Assembly: GCA_022496805.1 (NCBI GenBank)
Contig: CM040094.1
Coordinates: forward strand, 13,787,501 to 13,851,500
Direction of reading: 5' to 3'
DNA: 64,000 bases
Source of the DNA: Pohlia nutans
Taxonomy: Eukaryota > Streptophyta > Bryopsida > Bryales > Mniaceae
Part shown: piece by piece, positions 35,150 through 46,382 of the stretch
How positions within the stretch are numbered: position 1 is the first letter of the stretch
Layout of the letters: each line of letters opens with the position of its first letter
The notes under the pieces: model-generated
Seen by the model: the letters and a program-made list of their open reading frames with translations, nothing else
What the model was told of the DNA's origin: nothing
The model's database searches: none
Translations under genes and position numbers: made by a program

Positions 35150-36093
35150 AACACGTTCAGTTCGAAACCCACTGACAGCACTACTGTACTGAAACTGTGC
35201 AAGAAAATGCTCACTGGTGGCTCCCTGGACCCTTGACCGTGGAAGGAACCCGACCGTCAACAGAAGGCATAATTGCGCCTTCCCCTTCCCCTTCAATTCC
35301 CACCCCGCTTCCCGGCCTCTGTCGGAGCATTAAACTCAGCTCCTCGAAATTCTGGAATATGTCACTAATATATATGGTAGAGTGATCTAAAATGGAGCAG
35401 GTCCCATTATGGAGCTCTAGTAATCTTCACTCAGAGGTACATAATAGCTTCCCCATGCAATAGTGTCATGTACTTACTGCAAACATTATAGGGTGTCACT
35501 TTAGGGCACCATTTTAGGAACACCTATATTTCCAATTTCAAAAATTCATAACTCATTGTAGAAGAGTCCAAAAATGATGATTCCACTTGCTCTATCTTTC
35601 TACTAATTTTCCCCATGCACAAAAATTGCTTGTACTGGTGACATCCTTGTTGATTTCACGTGCTGAAAATTGAGCCATTATTGAACACCTTACCATATAC
35701 CACCTTTTGCAACTGCAATTTCATCACTCATCAGTTGCTCAGACTGTCTTCAACACTTATATCGCTTCAGCTCAGGCACAGGGCTCCATTATTGAAACAT
35801 CAACCTTCCGTCATAATTCAATCAGTCCGTGCTTCATACAGACAGACTAGTAAGCTGGGAAATTCATTCGCTCCATCTAGAAGCTCTTCATTTGTTTCAG
35901 CACTCAACCTGCAGATCGATCGAGCCTGAAGTCCGCACCAAAATACTCTTCAGAAGGAGGATCAAACCAGTCAGTATATTTGAGACTAGCAAGCGTGACG
36001 AAGAACGGAGGGCGTCCGCGGCTTCACGAAGGATTTCGTTTGAGAGTACTATCTGTGGTTGCAGCTTCTGACCGACAACCGGCTTCGATCAAC
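35150..36093 (+). promoter_or_regulatory. UGT-C promoter and 5'UTR, split by an insertion
   Basis: It matches the UGT-B promoter in order: ACTGAAACTGTGCAAGAAAA, TCACTGGTGGCTC, CCTTCCCCTTCCCCTTC, TTCTGGAATATG and a TATATAT core at about 35369. In UGT-B the leader (CACCACCTTTTGG...ATCACTCATCAG) follows at once. In UGT-C it resumes only at about 35699, after roughly 325 bp of inserted DNA. The TATA element and the ancestral transcription start are therefore separated. Confidence 0.65.
35373..35698. mobile_element. MITE inserted in UGT-C core promoter
   Basis: The left end TATGGTAGAGTGATCTAAAATGG and the reverse complement of the right end (TATGGTAAGGTGTTCAATAATGG) form an imperfect inverted repeat. 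The target was a TA-rich TATA region. The same position is uninterrupted in UGT-B, which defines the insertion. It is non-coding. Confidence 0.65.
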
Positions 36094-37928
36094 ATGGTGG
36101 GCATCATCTCTACGACTCGGAGTCATGTGGCCAAACGGCCCCACGCATTGATGTTTCCATTCCCGGCGCAGGGTCATGTGCGGCCTCTCATGCAGCTGGC
36201 GTTGCAACTCAACCGCGTGCACGGATTCAAAGTCACGTTTGTCACTACATCTCACATCTACAAGCGATTGCGACTTCAGGAAGCCTCGTAAGTGCTCGGT
36301 CATATCGTTCAACATTATTTTTCTTCCGGGCTTGTATATAAACGAAAACCACGAAAACTTTCAGACTTAGACTTTCGTGTCATCTGCCTTGTTGTATATT
36401 TAACGCACTTATAGCTAAAAAACTAGAATAATTAACATGACTGAGCTAGAACAAAATTTCCCGGAAGCTGAATTACTGTATGATTTCTAGAAACCGAAAT
36501 CGAGATACTCACCGGTAGAAACTTAGACTCAATTACTGACACGATATATTTCTGGATGGTTTCAGGGTCCTGGAAGATGGCCTACAGTTTATGGATCTTC
36601 AAGAAGGCTTCCCCGACGATATCTATACTCTGTCCAGGATTTTGGAGATGTTCCAAGAACTTACCACTTTAGGACCCTTGCTGCAAAAGTTTGTGGAGAA
36701 CCTTCTGCTAAATTCCGGGCCAATCACCTGTATGATGTCCGATTTGGATTTTCCAGCCGTCCCGCAAACAGCGACCCTCTTGGGCATCCCCCATGTTGGA
36801 TTTGGCACGCACTGTGCAGTTGCGTTGAGTGGAGAGGTCTATCTTCCACGCATTGTGGAAGCAGGATTATTGCCTCTGCCACCTGCTCATCCAAGCATGC
36901 CCCCGGAAATCGGGATGCGAGATGCATCGTGGCCTGTGAGTGCGGAAGATGCCATGGCGCTTAGTCGTCCGGTGACTTGTGTTCCAGGAATGTATCCCAT
37001 GGCTGTAGGGGAGCTTTTCTCAGCTGTTCTAACGCGTGACACTTCAGACCCTGGATTCCAATTTTTCAGGGAACTTCAGCCACAAATGTTGCGCACGAAC
37101 GCATGGAATCTTGTAAATACCTTTCATGAGTTGGAGGCCCCGGTCATTGATGCTCTCCAAAAAGATGCGGGTATTCGATTGACAGCCATTGGGCCCCTTG
37201 TTATCACACCCACCACTCTTGAGGAAGGCCTGAAATTGGACGACAAACAAAGTAACATGAGCAGCTTTTGGACCGAAGAAACACAGTGCTTGGAGTGGCT
37301 GGACAAGCGAGAACCGGGGTCTGTTATTTATGTATCACTCGGGAGCTTGACTCACTTGACAACCAACGAATTTGAGGAGTTTTTACTGGGTCTGGAAGAC
37401 TCTCAAGTTCCGTTCATTGTTGTTCTCCGAAAAGATTTCGTCAAAGACCCAACGACCAACAATCTGCAACGACTGCCTACAGGCTTCGAAGAGCGCACCA
37501 AGGACCGAGGTTTGATTGTGCAATGGGCGCCGCAACTGAAGGTCCTAGCGCATGCAGCAACGGGTGGATTTTTGAGTCACTGCGGTTGGAATTCATTGGT
37601 GGAAAGCATGTCCATGGGGGTTCCAATGTTGGGATTCCCTTACTTTGCAGACCAGCCCACGATCAATCGGTATGTTGTAAGCGTGTGGAAGAATGGATGG
37701 GAGTTGGAGAAGAAATCGAACATGTTCGTAGAGAGGGAAGAGGTGGCGAGAAAGGTGATGGCGCTGGTCGCCAAGGAGTCCACGGTGAGAGATGCAGCCC
37801 TCAAGTGGAAAGATGCGGCGAGGCAGTCGGTCCAGAAAGGTGGGTCGTCACACAGCAACATGGCCGCTTTCGTAGCTGACATGTACAAGAGAGCCGCAGC
37901 GGCCGAGCCCTCGAGGTTACAGTATTAG
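36094..37928 (+). CDS. UGT-C: family 1 UDP-glycosyltransferase
   Basis: Exon 1 is 36094-36287 and exon 2 is 36566-37928, with a 278-bp phase-2 intron (TC/GTAAGTG...TTTCAG/GG), giving 518 aa. His28 lies in PFPAQGH, Asp124 in MMSDLDF, and the PSPG box at about 385-428 carries [16 protein letters not shown] and terminal DQ. The segment after GFPDD (IYTLSRILEMFQEL) is its main difference from the paralogs. Over about 165 residues covering the donor domain it differs from UGT-D at only about four positions. It appears intact. Expression may be altered because a MITE separates the TATA box from the leader. The acceptor is unknown. Confidence 0.94.
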
Positions 37929-38640
37929 CCACATTAGTTACAAGGTTCTAATCGTTAGTGTCATTGATGTATATAGCATTTTTGAGTGAGTTGCAGTATA
38001 GAGGAATCAATAAGAGATCAGATACCTGACTCTGTTATCAAAGCACCCGTTTTTAATCATTTTAAATCATTGTAAGTTATTTTTCAATGTTGCCAGTGAC
38101 CATGTATTTCACGAATGACACATGTTATTTGATCCTGTGTGTAAGTGCAGTGGTGTAATGTTAATCCTCTGTTGTGGCAGGCTCTTGTTCATTTAAATGT
38201 TTAGTAGTTTTTTGAAGGCTGGCGTCCTGCCAAGCTGCTTGGGCTGCGTTGGCTGGGGTGGCCTTGTATATTGCCTTTGCAATGAATTTAACTTGCGTGC
38301 GATGAATAATGAAAATGGAGTTGACGTACGAAGCAAAGTTTTAGATACATACCCATATAACAGGGAACGCCATATTGGGAACGCCATATTGGCTATATTG
38401 GCCATTCCTTGTTATCAATCCCTGTTATTTTTTTTAGAGTAACAGGTTAATGGTTACACTAGAAAGTATCAGGATAGACCAAAATATCCAATATGGCATA
38501 AAGGGCTTTTGAATTAATTTCATGTGCAATCCAGTGTGACTCAGCACAGAGCAATCCCACAGCTCAATTTAAGGTTTCTGGAGAGGCTCATTACATCGAC
38601 ACTCTCATCAAAGTGGGGTACCTGTGCCGAGGAACAACGC
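37929..38640. other. UGT-C 3' flank
   Basis: It contains blocks shared with the 3' flank of UGT-D, for example GGCTTTTGAAT.AATTTCA..TGCAATCCAGTGTGACTCA and CAAGGTTTCTGGAGAG-like sequence near 38505-38600, showing the duplication extends beyond the coding region. No gene is seen. Confidence 0.55.
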
Positions 38641-38693
38641 CTGAACTTTCGCTTCCAAAAGTGTTACTGACTTAGCTACATAACATTCTTGGG

Positions 38694-38835
38694 CTAGTAC
38701 TGCAACACATCTTTTTGCACACTTCTTTGGCTAGTACTGCAACACACCCATGACATTCTTGGGTTAGTACTGCAACACACCCTTTTGCACATTTCTTTGG
38801 CTAGTACTCCAACACACCCTTTTGCGTGTGCAGTG
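38694..38835. repeat. Four-copy tandem repeat of about 35 bp
   Basis: Units starting (C/T)TAGTACTGCAACACA lie at 38694, 38731, 38764 and 38801, with 33-37 bp spacing and variable tails (TTTTTGCACA.TTCTTTGG). They are inside the segment that interrupts the UGT-C 3' flank relative to UGT-D. Confidence 0.85.
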
Positions 38836-40472
38836 AATCAACATGAGAATAGGGAATTGATGATGTGGAACATGTAGAAACTGGGTCCATTCAAGCCAAT
38901 ACGAGTCAAGGGTGCCTCGTTTTGAGTGCTTAGGAGAGTCCTTTGGAAATTTGGAGAAAAAAAGAGTCATGATTTTCATTCAAAGAACAAATTTTTAATG
39001 TATTGATTTCATTTTCATTCACATAATCACCATTCTCATTCAATTATCCCAAAATTTCAACTAAAAAAGTGGTATTCATCATTTAAAAGAAGTCCTTAGT
39101 GAGTCATAAAATGATTGAAGACAAATCTATTTTAGTGCTTCTAATAACCAAACTTTTTTACAATAGTGCTTTCATCTTGTACTATGTGTTTTATATACAC
39201 GTTGCAAACATTGCATAGAACTGATAGAAGTTTCCTTTCAAATAACAATTGAAATCAAACATCACATTGAAAATGCCTCCAAAAAGACATTGAAAAAGCA
39301 CTGCTGATAACTTAGCCGGTTCCTATTTGCTTGAATAGATCCAACTATTAAAAAAGAGAAATTTGTTGAACTGCCAAGGCATCATTAGTTAGAGATGGTT
39401 TTGATTCTCCAGAAAAGTACGATTCTTGCAATGATTTGACCTCACATGCTGATTCCCCGCAGGTGAACAGTGGGGCTGCTAAAGAATGTTACGTATCGGT
39501 AACAACAAGATCATATGAGTTCAATGTGGTCTAGCTTAAGAAGTTGATGGGCGAAATAAAGTGAAACGTACGAAACTAATTGTCGTATGATCCGCAACGG
39601 AATCAGACCAGGGATGCAACTGGCTCCACTTGAAGTTCATGCAGCATGTGGCATGAAGGTGGATTGAATGCAGAATTTAGGGTTACAATCGATACTGCAA
39701 ACTGAAAAGGCAGTACTGTACATACTGTACTTGTAGTAAGGCCGTCACCAGAGGGACTTAGGGCCTCCTTCCATGCTTGGATCGGTCCGGAAATAAACAG
39801 TGACCTGAAATCTGCGAAGCACTTTCATGTGCACCGGTAGAGAGGGCCCCACCAATCTGTACACTTAAATATACCTGCCATGCACCTAAATATGGAATAC
39901 TTTTTGCACGTTAAGGCATATGCGATTCGAGGACCGTGGATTTGGGTTTTTCGGGTTTAGGGTTTGAAATCGCGGACCGCTGTTTTTCGTGGCCGAGACC
40001 CCTAGGTGGCCCGTTTCGCGCAGCGGTTTAGGGTCTAGGGCGCGTTTCGGGCAGCGGTTGAGCGGTCAGGAGTACACAAAGACGCAGACTGTATCAACTT
40101 CCCAGGAAGACGGAGATTTGAGAAGCGAGGGAGGGGATGATCGGCAGCAAGCATGAGCACGAGTGCATGCGTGAGTTGTGAGGGTGAAAAACTTGTTGGA
40201 TAGAGATCATCTAAGACCAAATCGGCTAGGGTAAGTAGGAGAGATTTGAGAGTTGAAAACAGTAACCGGGAATCTGAGGGCCTTTTCCTGTGGAGCGCTT
40301 TGGATGTCAACTTGGCCGATCTTTTCCCTCGATTTCCTTTGAAACCAATCATCGTTCCCCCGTTGAATTCAATTCTCAAACCCCTGTTGCAATCAGATTC
40401 GTTCGTTGTTACCTAAGTCGACGAAGTCATTGTTGATGAACAACTGCGTGTGTTGTATTGCGTGTGTTGTAT
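38836..40472. other. Intergenic with residual UGT duplication
   Basis: At about 39495-39690 sequence homologous to the UGT-D 3' flank (48,990-49,200) resumes (GGTAACAACAAG.TCATATGAGT, GGTCTAGCT, TGATGGGCG, ACTGGCTCCAC). From about 39900 the DNA becomes GC-richer with no supported gene. A 114-codon minus-strand frame at 40035-40379 has no recognisable domain. Confidence 0.45.
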
Positions 40473-40592
40473 AGCAGGGAGCCCTGGCCCAAGGGAATTC
40501 CGCGCAGGAAAACCCCGAGGCTGAGGGCGGGAGCCCGAGGCCGAGTAGGGTTTTCCCTGCGCTGGAATTCCCGAGGGCAGGGGCTCCCTGCT
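40473..40592. repeat. GC-rich inverted repeat
   Basis: AGCAGGGAGCCCTGGCCC at 40473 pairs with the block ending GGGGCTCCCTGCT at 40592, and GGAATTCC..GCGCAGG.AAAACCC pairs with GGGTTTTCCCTGCGCTGGAATTCC. The arms are about 45 nt with a few mismatches, and the interior is itself partly palindromic (GGGCGGGAGCCC). It is strikingly GC-rich in an AT-rich region and non-coding. Confidence 0.8.
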
Positions 40593-43500
40593 ACGTAAAC
40601 CCTGAGGAACGCCCCCCAAGAGCGTGGGAGGGCGTTCCATTCCATTATTTTCCCTCCCAGCTCGTAGGAGGGCATTCCGGCCTACAAACTCCCGGGATTT
40701 ACAGAGGGCATGAGGGCCCGAGGGGTTTACGCACGGGGAACGGCGATTTCAGAGGCGCCTCAGTCGGGTACGTTGCCAACGAGTGCATACTCTCTGATAT
40801 TGCACAGTAAGTTTCATGATATCAAAAGAAGACGAAGGAATTTGAGCTTGATGAAAAAATCGATCTGAAGAGTTACTCACTAGTGCAAGAACCGAAACGA
40901 TTGGCTGAGTTTCTTTGAGCGGTGGTGTCGCTCAATTCCCGTGAAGTCAGCCTTGGACGGCCCGTGCCGTGGCCACCGTCACACGGTAATCCGCTGCTCA
41001 CAGCCCAGCACAGATATGCGCCCGCCGGGCAGACGCTAAAAACCTTCACAAACGCTTGCCCGGGACAAACGTACAGGGGCAAACGGTACATAAGTGCGTG
41101 CCCGTGATCTGCAATTTCAGTGGTTGAAAAGACCCGTTCTAAACCCGTTATTTCCAGAAATCGAACGCCTGAATGCATTCACGCAGCATTTCCGTCCCGA
41201 AATCGAAGGCGTGCAAATAGTATTCCATACCAAAACTTAGACGTAACAAAGAAAGGAGCCAATGAAAGGTACCACCGATGAGTAGTGGAACTCAATGTCC
41301 TGATTCTCTGCTCACCGTCTTCCGGTGAAGTTTGGAACCTCAATCCTTGTCATTTTTCTAATTCCACCGGAATTGATCATACATGAAAGCACGCTCCCAA
41401 CTACTAAGAGTTTGTTGTGTGTACAATACCCATCAACAAGTTTACGTTCATTTAGATTTTCAAAGAATTGAATCAAATAATTAAATTTATGAAAATATCA
41501 ATATTAATATTAAAACACATTAACCCTAAAGGACCATGCTCATTCCTAAAATTTTATCACTTTCTCATGATGCTTTGAAAAAGGCAATTGTATCTCTTGA
41601 TTGGTATTCATGTAGAAAACTTCACCGTTGAAGCTCAAAGAGGACTTAGTCATGAGACTGTATGTCAATTTTTAAAACAATCTACCGCATATATTACATG
41701 ATTATAAGGTTTGATCATAAGTTGATCTTTGAAATTTTTGAACAAAACCAACAGGTCATTCATTGCAAACTTTTTCATAAAATTAAGAACCATGATTAGC
41801 CTTTGAAATTTTAAGAGCATACAAAGATGTACTATATGGCTAGGTGCTCACAAAAAATGGTGTTCTAAAACTAAATACAACAACAATGATTGATTCTCAA
41901 AGATTTATGTTTGGATAAAGTGACTTGTTGGTGACTCGTTGAGCCGGTCTTTGTGATCGTTGTTGATTTTTACATTGCATAAAATGTTTTAAAGAATTCA
42001 AATATGTCTGGAATATTCCAAAATATTCCAAAATAATATAAAATATGTTGAAAAGATTCCAATTATTTTGAAAAGATTCCATTAAAAATGTATTTAAACA
42101 TTTTCCGTAATTATTATATAGTGTTAATGATGCAATAATGGCAAATATTTTACATATTGTATACTCTCTTTTTTAATGAATGTGACATCCAAGTGTGAAA
42201 ACGCCTTCCAAGTCATCAACCGCCTTAACTACCATGTCCCAAGATCACCTACGTTGACGTTTTAGTTTTTTCCCAATGAATCAACCAACATAATTGCAAA
42301 TCTTGAAAGATTTTTGTGTTCTTGTGACGATAATTTTCAATTCTCTAGTTAACATTGAGTCAAAATTATGAAATCCAAACAAGTTTTTAAAGTAATGAAA
42401 TTATTTTTGGACACAATGTGTCCACCTGGTCCTTTAGCGGTTAAACCATTTGAAGTGTGGAAAATTACTTCCAAATATTAAAAACGTATAAAAAATATAT
42501 TCAAATTGAACTTTTTTGAATTGAAAACTTCAAAACTTTGATATTTCAGTAAATATGACCTCAAAACTCATGATTTTTTTCCACATGATTTTACAAAAGA
42601 TTTGCATTCTTTTCATTGAAAGTTTTATAAACCATAAGTAAACAAAATTTGTATTTACAGTTATTTGAATTAAGGATAAAAAAAAGAAGGTTTAAATTTT
42701 CAAATAAAAATAGATTTTAAAAAAATCTTTCATTATCAAAACCCAATTGTATCATGTATGTATGAATTATTTTATTAGTAGTTTACACAAAAGCAAATTA
42801 GAAAAAGTATACAAGTACTCATCAATTGGGGTCTCTGTGTGATCTTTCCACCGTCACTCTTTTGAAAATTTTAGCTTAACTCCTAAATGTCCTCACCCCT
42901 CATCAAATTTGGTAGTTTTACAAAGGTGCATCATAAAATGCAACTAAGAAGGATAATTTGAACTTGATGATTGTATAAATAAAAGTTGTACATTATACAT
43001 TTTAGATTCTATCCATATAGTTAGATTTGCGATTGCTATCACCAATATTTTTGTATAACATTTGATACTTGAAATTCAAAAATATTTTGTAATTTAATTA
43101 CAAATAATATATTTACAATATGTGAATGAAATTTGTTGTGATGGGTTGAAATGTAAATAATACTTTTATCCTTGCAAAAAGTGCATGACAAATGAGAAAA
43201 TGTAAATGAATCTTTGTACATCGTTCAAAAATGCACGGTTGGTCCTTTTGGGGTTAATAAGTGGCGATCAACCATTCTTTGCAGTAGAAAATAATCTCTT
43301 TATTTAAATAAGAGAAATTATCAATTGAAATGATATGGGTTGGCTAATTGACACAAAGAATTTTTGGAAAAAAAAGAAAAAAAAAGGAATAGGTAGATTT
43401 CCTACATGGAGTTAAGATGTGTAGTTTCTTTAAACCTAGATATCACTCAAATATTGCCTAAGTAGCACCTAGATAGCACACGTGTATTACCCTAATATTA
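40593..43500. other. Intergenic, dispersed repeat ends, no gene seen
   Basis: It contains ends of the TTAACCCC family at about 41520, 42430 and 43240. A block at about 42880-43060 occurs in reverse orientation at about 90-255 of this window (GGTTAGATTTGCGATTGCTATCACCAATATT-type sequence). The open frames at 40873-41178 look random. Confidence 0.45.
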
Positions 43501-43539
43501 CCCCTGATATTACCTTTATATCTATGTGCATCTATACAT

Positions 43540-44165
43540 TAAGACAAGTTGTTTGTTATTTTTTATTTTATTTTGTTATATTGAGATCTCCTTGACCGGA
43601 CACCCCCATTTTTGTTTTTGGTACTGTCAAAAAGTTCTCAACGATGAGGGGTGCATAGAGTTTGTTTTGTTGCCTTTGGACCTACAGTATGAAAGTTATG
43701 GATTTTGTTCCTCTAAAGTGAATTAAATTATAGACTTACATCAAAAGAAAACTTTAGCAAAAGCAAAAGTACACAGAACATAGGGAAGACACAGGAACAT
43801 GGAAACATTTGGGCCAACAACACAATGTTACACTAGTCTATAAGATAGGTGGTTTTGTTTTGTTACATTGAGATCTCCTTGATCGTGTGCCCGTCGGTTG
43901 CGTTCTTCATACCATCAGAAAGCTCTCGGCAAGGAAGGGTGCACAGACTTTGTTTCGTTATGTTTGAACATGCGGTGTGAAAGTTATAGATTTTTAATCA
44001 AATTTCATCATGATAAATTTAATTAAATTACAAAAATGAAATGTGAGAGTTTTGATATCATTCTTGGCATTGTCGAAAAGCTCTCGACGAGTAGGGATGC
44101 ATCAAAGTGGTTTCATAGCTTTTGGACTTAGTATGAGAAAGTTATAATTTTAAAATAGATTTTTT
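43540..44165. repeat. Degenerate three-copy tandem repeat
   Basis: Blocks near 43575, 43868 and 44060 share TTGAGATCTCCTTGA, then a trinucleotide-variable stretch, then AAAG.TCTC..CGA..AGGG.TGCA, and TATGA.AAAGTTAT. The third copy lacks the first block. It may be a decayed retroelement or satellite. No protein is recognised. Confidence 0.45.
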
Positions 44166-44341
44166 TTCATCATAGATTGAATTAAGTTATGGATAAATTA
44201 TTCTAAAAAGCAAAAACGGAGCACGAGGAACATAGGGAACACGAGAACGCACATGGAACACGGGAGCATGGAGGACATGTGGAACACAAGGAACAACTAG
44301 GCCAGTGGCACTCACTGGGCCACACTAAGGTGGAGGTACGT

Positions 44342-44531
44342 TAAACCACCACAAACCTAAAACCACCAACTTCTACACCCTTCTTTCATTTTAAGGAGGA
44401 ATGTAGGTTATTGGTACATGACTTAACTTTTAAGTGATTATTACATAAGTCATGTAATGAAAACCTACATTTCCTCCCTAAAATGTAAAAAGGGTGTAGA
44501 AGTTAGTGATTTTATGTGTTGTGGTGGTTCA
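44342..44531. mobile_element. Foldback MITE with about 80-bp arms
   Basis: AAACCACCACAAAC...CTTCTACACCCTT...GAGGAATGTAGGTT...ACATGACTTA is followed by its reverse complement (TAAGTCATGTAATGA...AACCTACATTTCCTCC...AAGGGTGTAGAAGTT...GTGGTGGTT). Nearly the whole 190 bp is stem. It is intergenic and non-coding. Confidence 0.8.
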
Positions 44532-45838
44532 AGGTTCTCCTACGTTAGGCTTTACACTTAAAGGTCAGGCCAATTTGTTGTGTAAAAGGCCCGAAATCCT
44601 CATTTATAATTGGTCGAAAGGTTGAAATCCGCCCCAACCCCTTCATACCTAGAGCCCGGGCCGATTTGGTCATATGGATTTTTTACTTAAAGAACGCATG
44701 GTCTGACATGGCTCAAGCTTGTTGAATTGGGTGCACTCAAAACTTGGCCTCGGGGCCAATGTCAAATTTTAATAAAATAAAAAAAACCTTTTCTATGTAA
44801 AATATGATTATTTTTCTTCAATGAACTAGATCCGTTGAATTATGTGAAAACCGAACGGCTCTTTCAAAAATAGAGAGAGGGGTGTTAAAATTTGCTATAT
44901 TTATTGAATCGGCTTGGTTTCTTGACCCCAAGACCTTTACACATGGGAGAATTGGCCCCCGTTATAATCATATTATAACGGGTAGTTGAGGCCAACTTTT
45001 AGTTCAGAAGGGGCTGAAATTTCATGCAATCAGCCTTAAGGGAATTGGCCAGGCCTCTAGGTGTAAAGCGGCCTGTAATATTGATATGAAAACACCATCC
45101 AAGGAGTCTAGATTGCTCTTCGAGTTATGGAAAACTAGCCAAAAAGCTAAACTGTCTCCTGACAAAAATAATCACTGGGTCAAACTAATTGAGGTCTGAC
45201 AGTGTGGACAACGCCTTGGGCGGCCAATGAGCTTCACAAGCGTCAGTGAAGCCATCCCTCAAATGCTTTGATCAATGAGCCATGGCGCCACAAACGACTC
45301 CACAAACTTCTGTCAGTTCGGGAACCTGCACAGGAAACTGTATAATTATATTTAACGTATCGGAATCATCAACGACTTCGACGTCCAAATCGGGATCTTT
45401 CACATGAACCAGGCACGCTCTATGTAGGTATCTTGTAACTAGTAGCCTGATGCTAGCTAGCTTTAATTATATTTGCAGCCGGCGCTAACAGTTAATTTAC
45501 TCACAACAATCTTGAGTCGACTGAGATTGGACGTCCAAGACGGAAATAGCAACGGACAGATCGAGGCACCTGCAGATGTGACTTCGCAATTGGAGTTAAA
45601 TTTACTTCAGTCATGCTACCGGTATACTCAATGTCCAAAAGGTAGTGGGAAAACAAGACGCGCAGTCACGTCTTTTTGCTTTCAAAATGTTATTCAAAAT
45701 ATAAAAACATAATTTCGTGGAATAAACCGTTTAGTACATAAAAGTCCACTTCGCTAGCAGTAATTTGATGAAAAAATGGAGCCCAATTCAATTAGACTAG
45801 ACGGCCATACTTGTTCTTATGAGTTGATTCGGTCTGTG
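44532..45838. other. Intergenic upstream of UGT-D, no gene seen
   Basis: It includes a block at about 45282-45345 shared with 19583-19650. A 79-codon plus-strand frame at 45473-45712 is unrecognised and probably random. Confidence 0.4.
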
Positions 45839-46382
45839 GCATAGAACAGGTGAATGCAGAAACGCTTTCGAAACCGTGTCACGAAAGAAAAATGTTGGTG
45901 GAAGGAACAAACTTAGGCATGGCGCCATCCCCATGCCCTTCGCACCACGCGTCCCGGCCGGCATGCAGCTCAGGCTCAGGAATAGTCTGGAATGATAATA
46001 TGTATAAATACCCAAAATTTGGAACTACATTTTCATCACTCATCAGTTGCCACTGTCTTCAACACGTACTTCGCGCACAGCCATTGAAGCATCAATCTTC
46101 CGTCATTAATCAGTGTCTGGCTCATACAGACAGACTAGTAAGCTGGAAAATTAGTGGTGCTCCATCTAGAAGGTCTTTAATTGTTTCAGCACTCAACCTG
46201 CAGATCGAGCCTAAAGTCCGCACCAAAATACTCTTCAGGAGGTGGATCAAACCAGTCAGAATATTTGAGACTAGCAAGCGTGACGAAGAGCCGAGGGCGC
46301 CCGCGGCTTCACGAAGGATTATTTTCATTTGGGAGAATTGTCCGTGGTTGCAGCTTCTGACCGATAACCGGCTTCCATCAAC
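45839..46382 (+). promoter_or_regulatory. UGT-D promoter and 5'UTR
   Basis: A TATAAATA box lies at about 46003-46010. The following leader shares CATCACTCATCAGTTG, ACTGTCTTCAACAC and ACAGACAGACTAGTAAGCTGG with UGT-B and UGT-C. The distal part is more diverged and lacks the clear CCTTCCCC tract. This is the only UGT promoter in the window without an obvious insertion. Confidence 0.65.

Noticed and set aside
39940..40040. Telomere-like GGTTTAGGG sequence
   Set aside because: Only isolated single units (GGGTTTAGGGTTT); no array.
40035..40379. 114-codon minus-strand frame near 40.2 kb
   Set aside because: No recognisable domain, splice context or conservation evidence. Left as intergenic.
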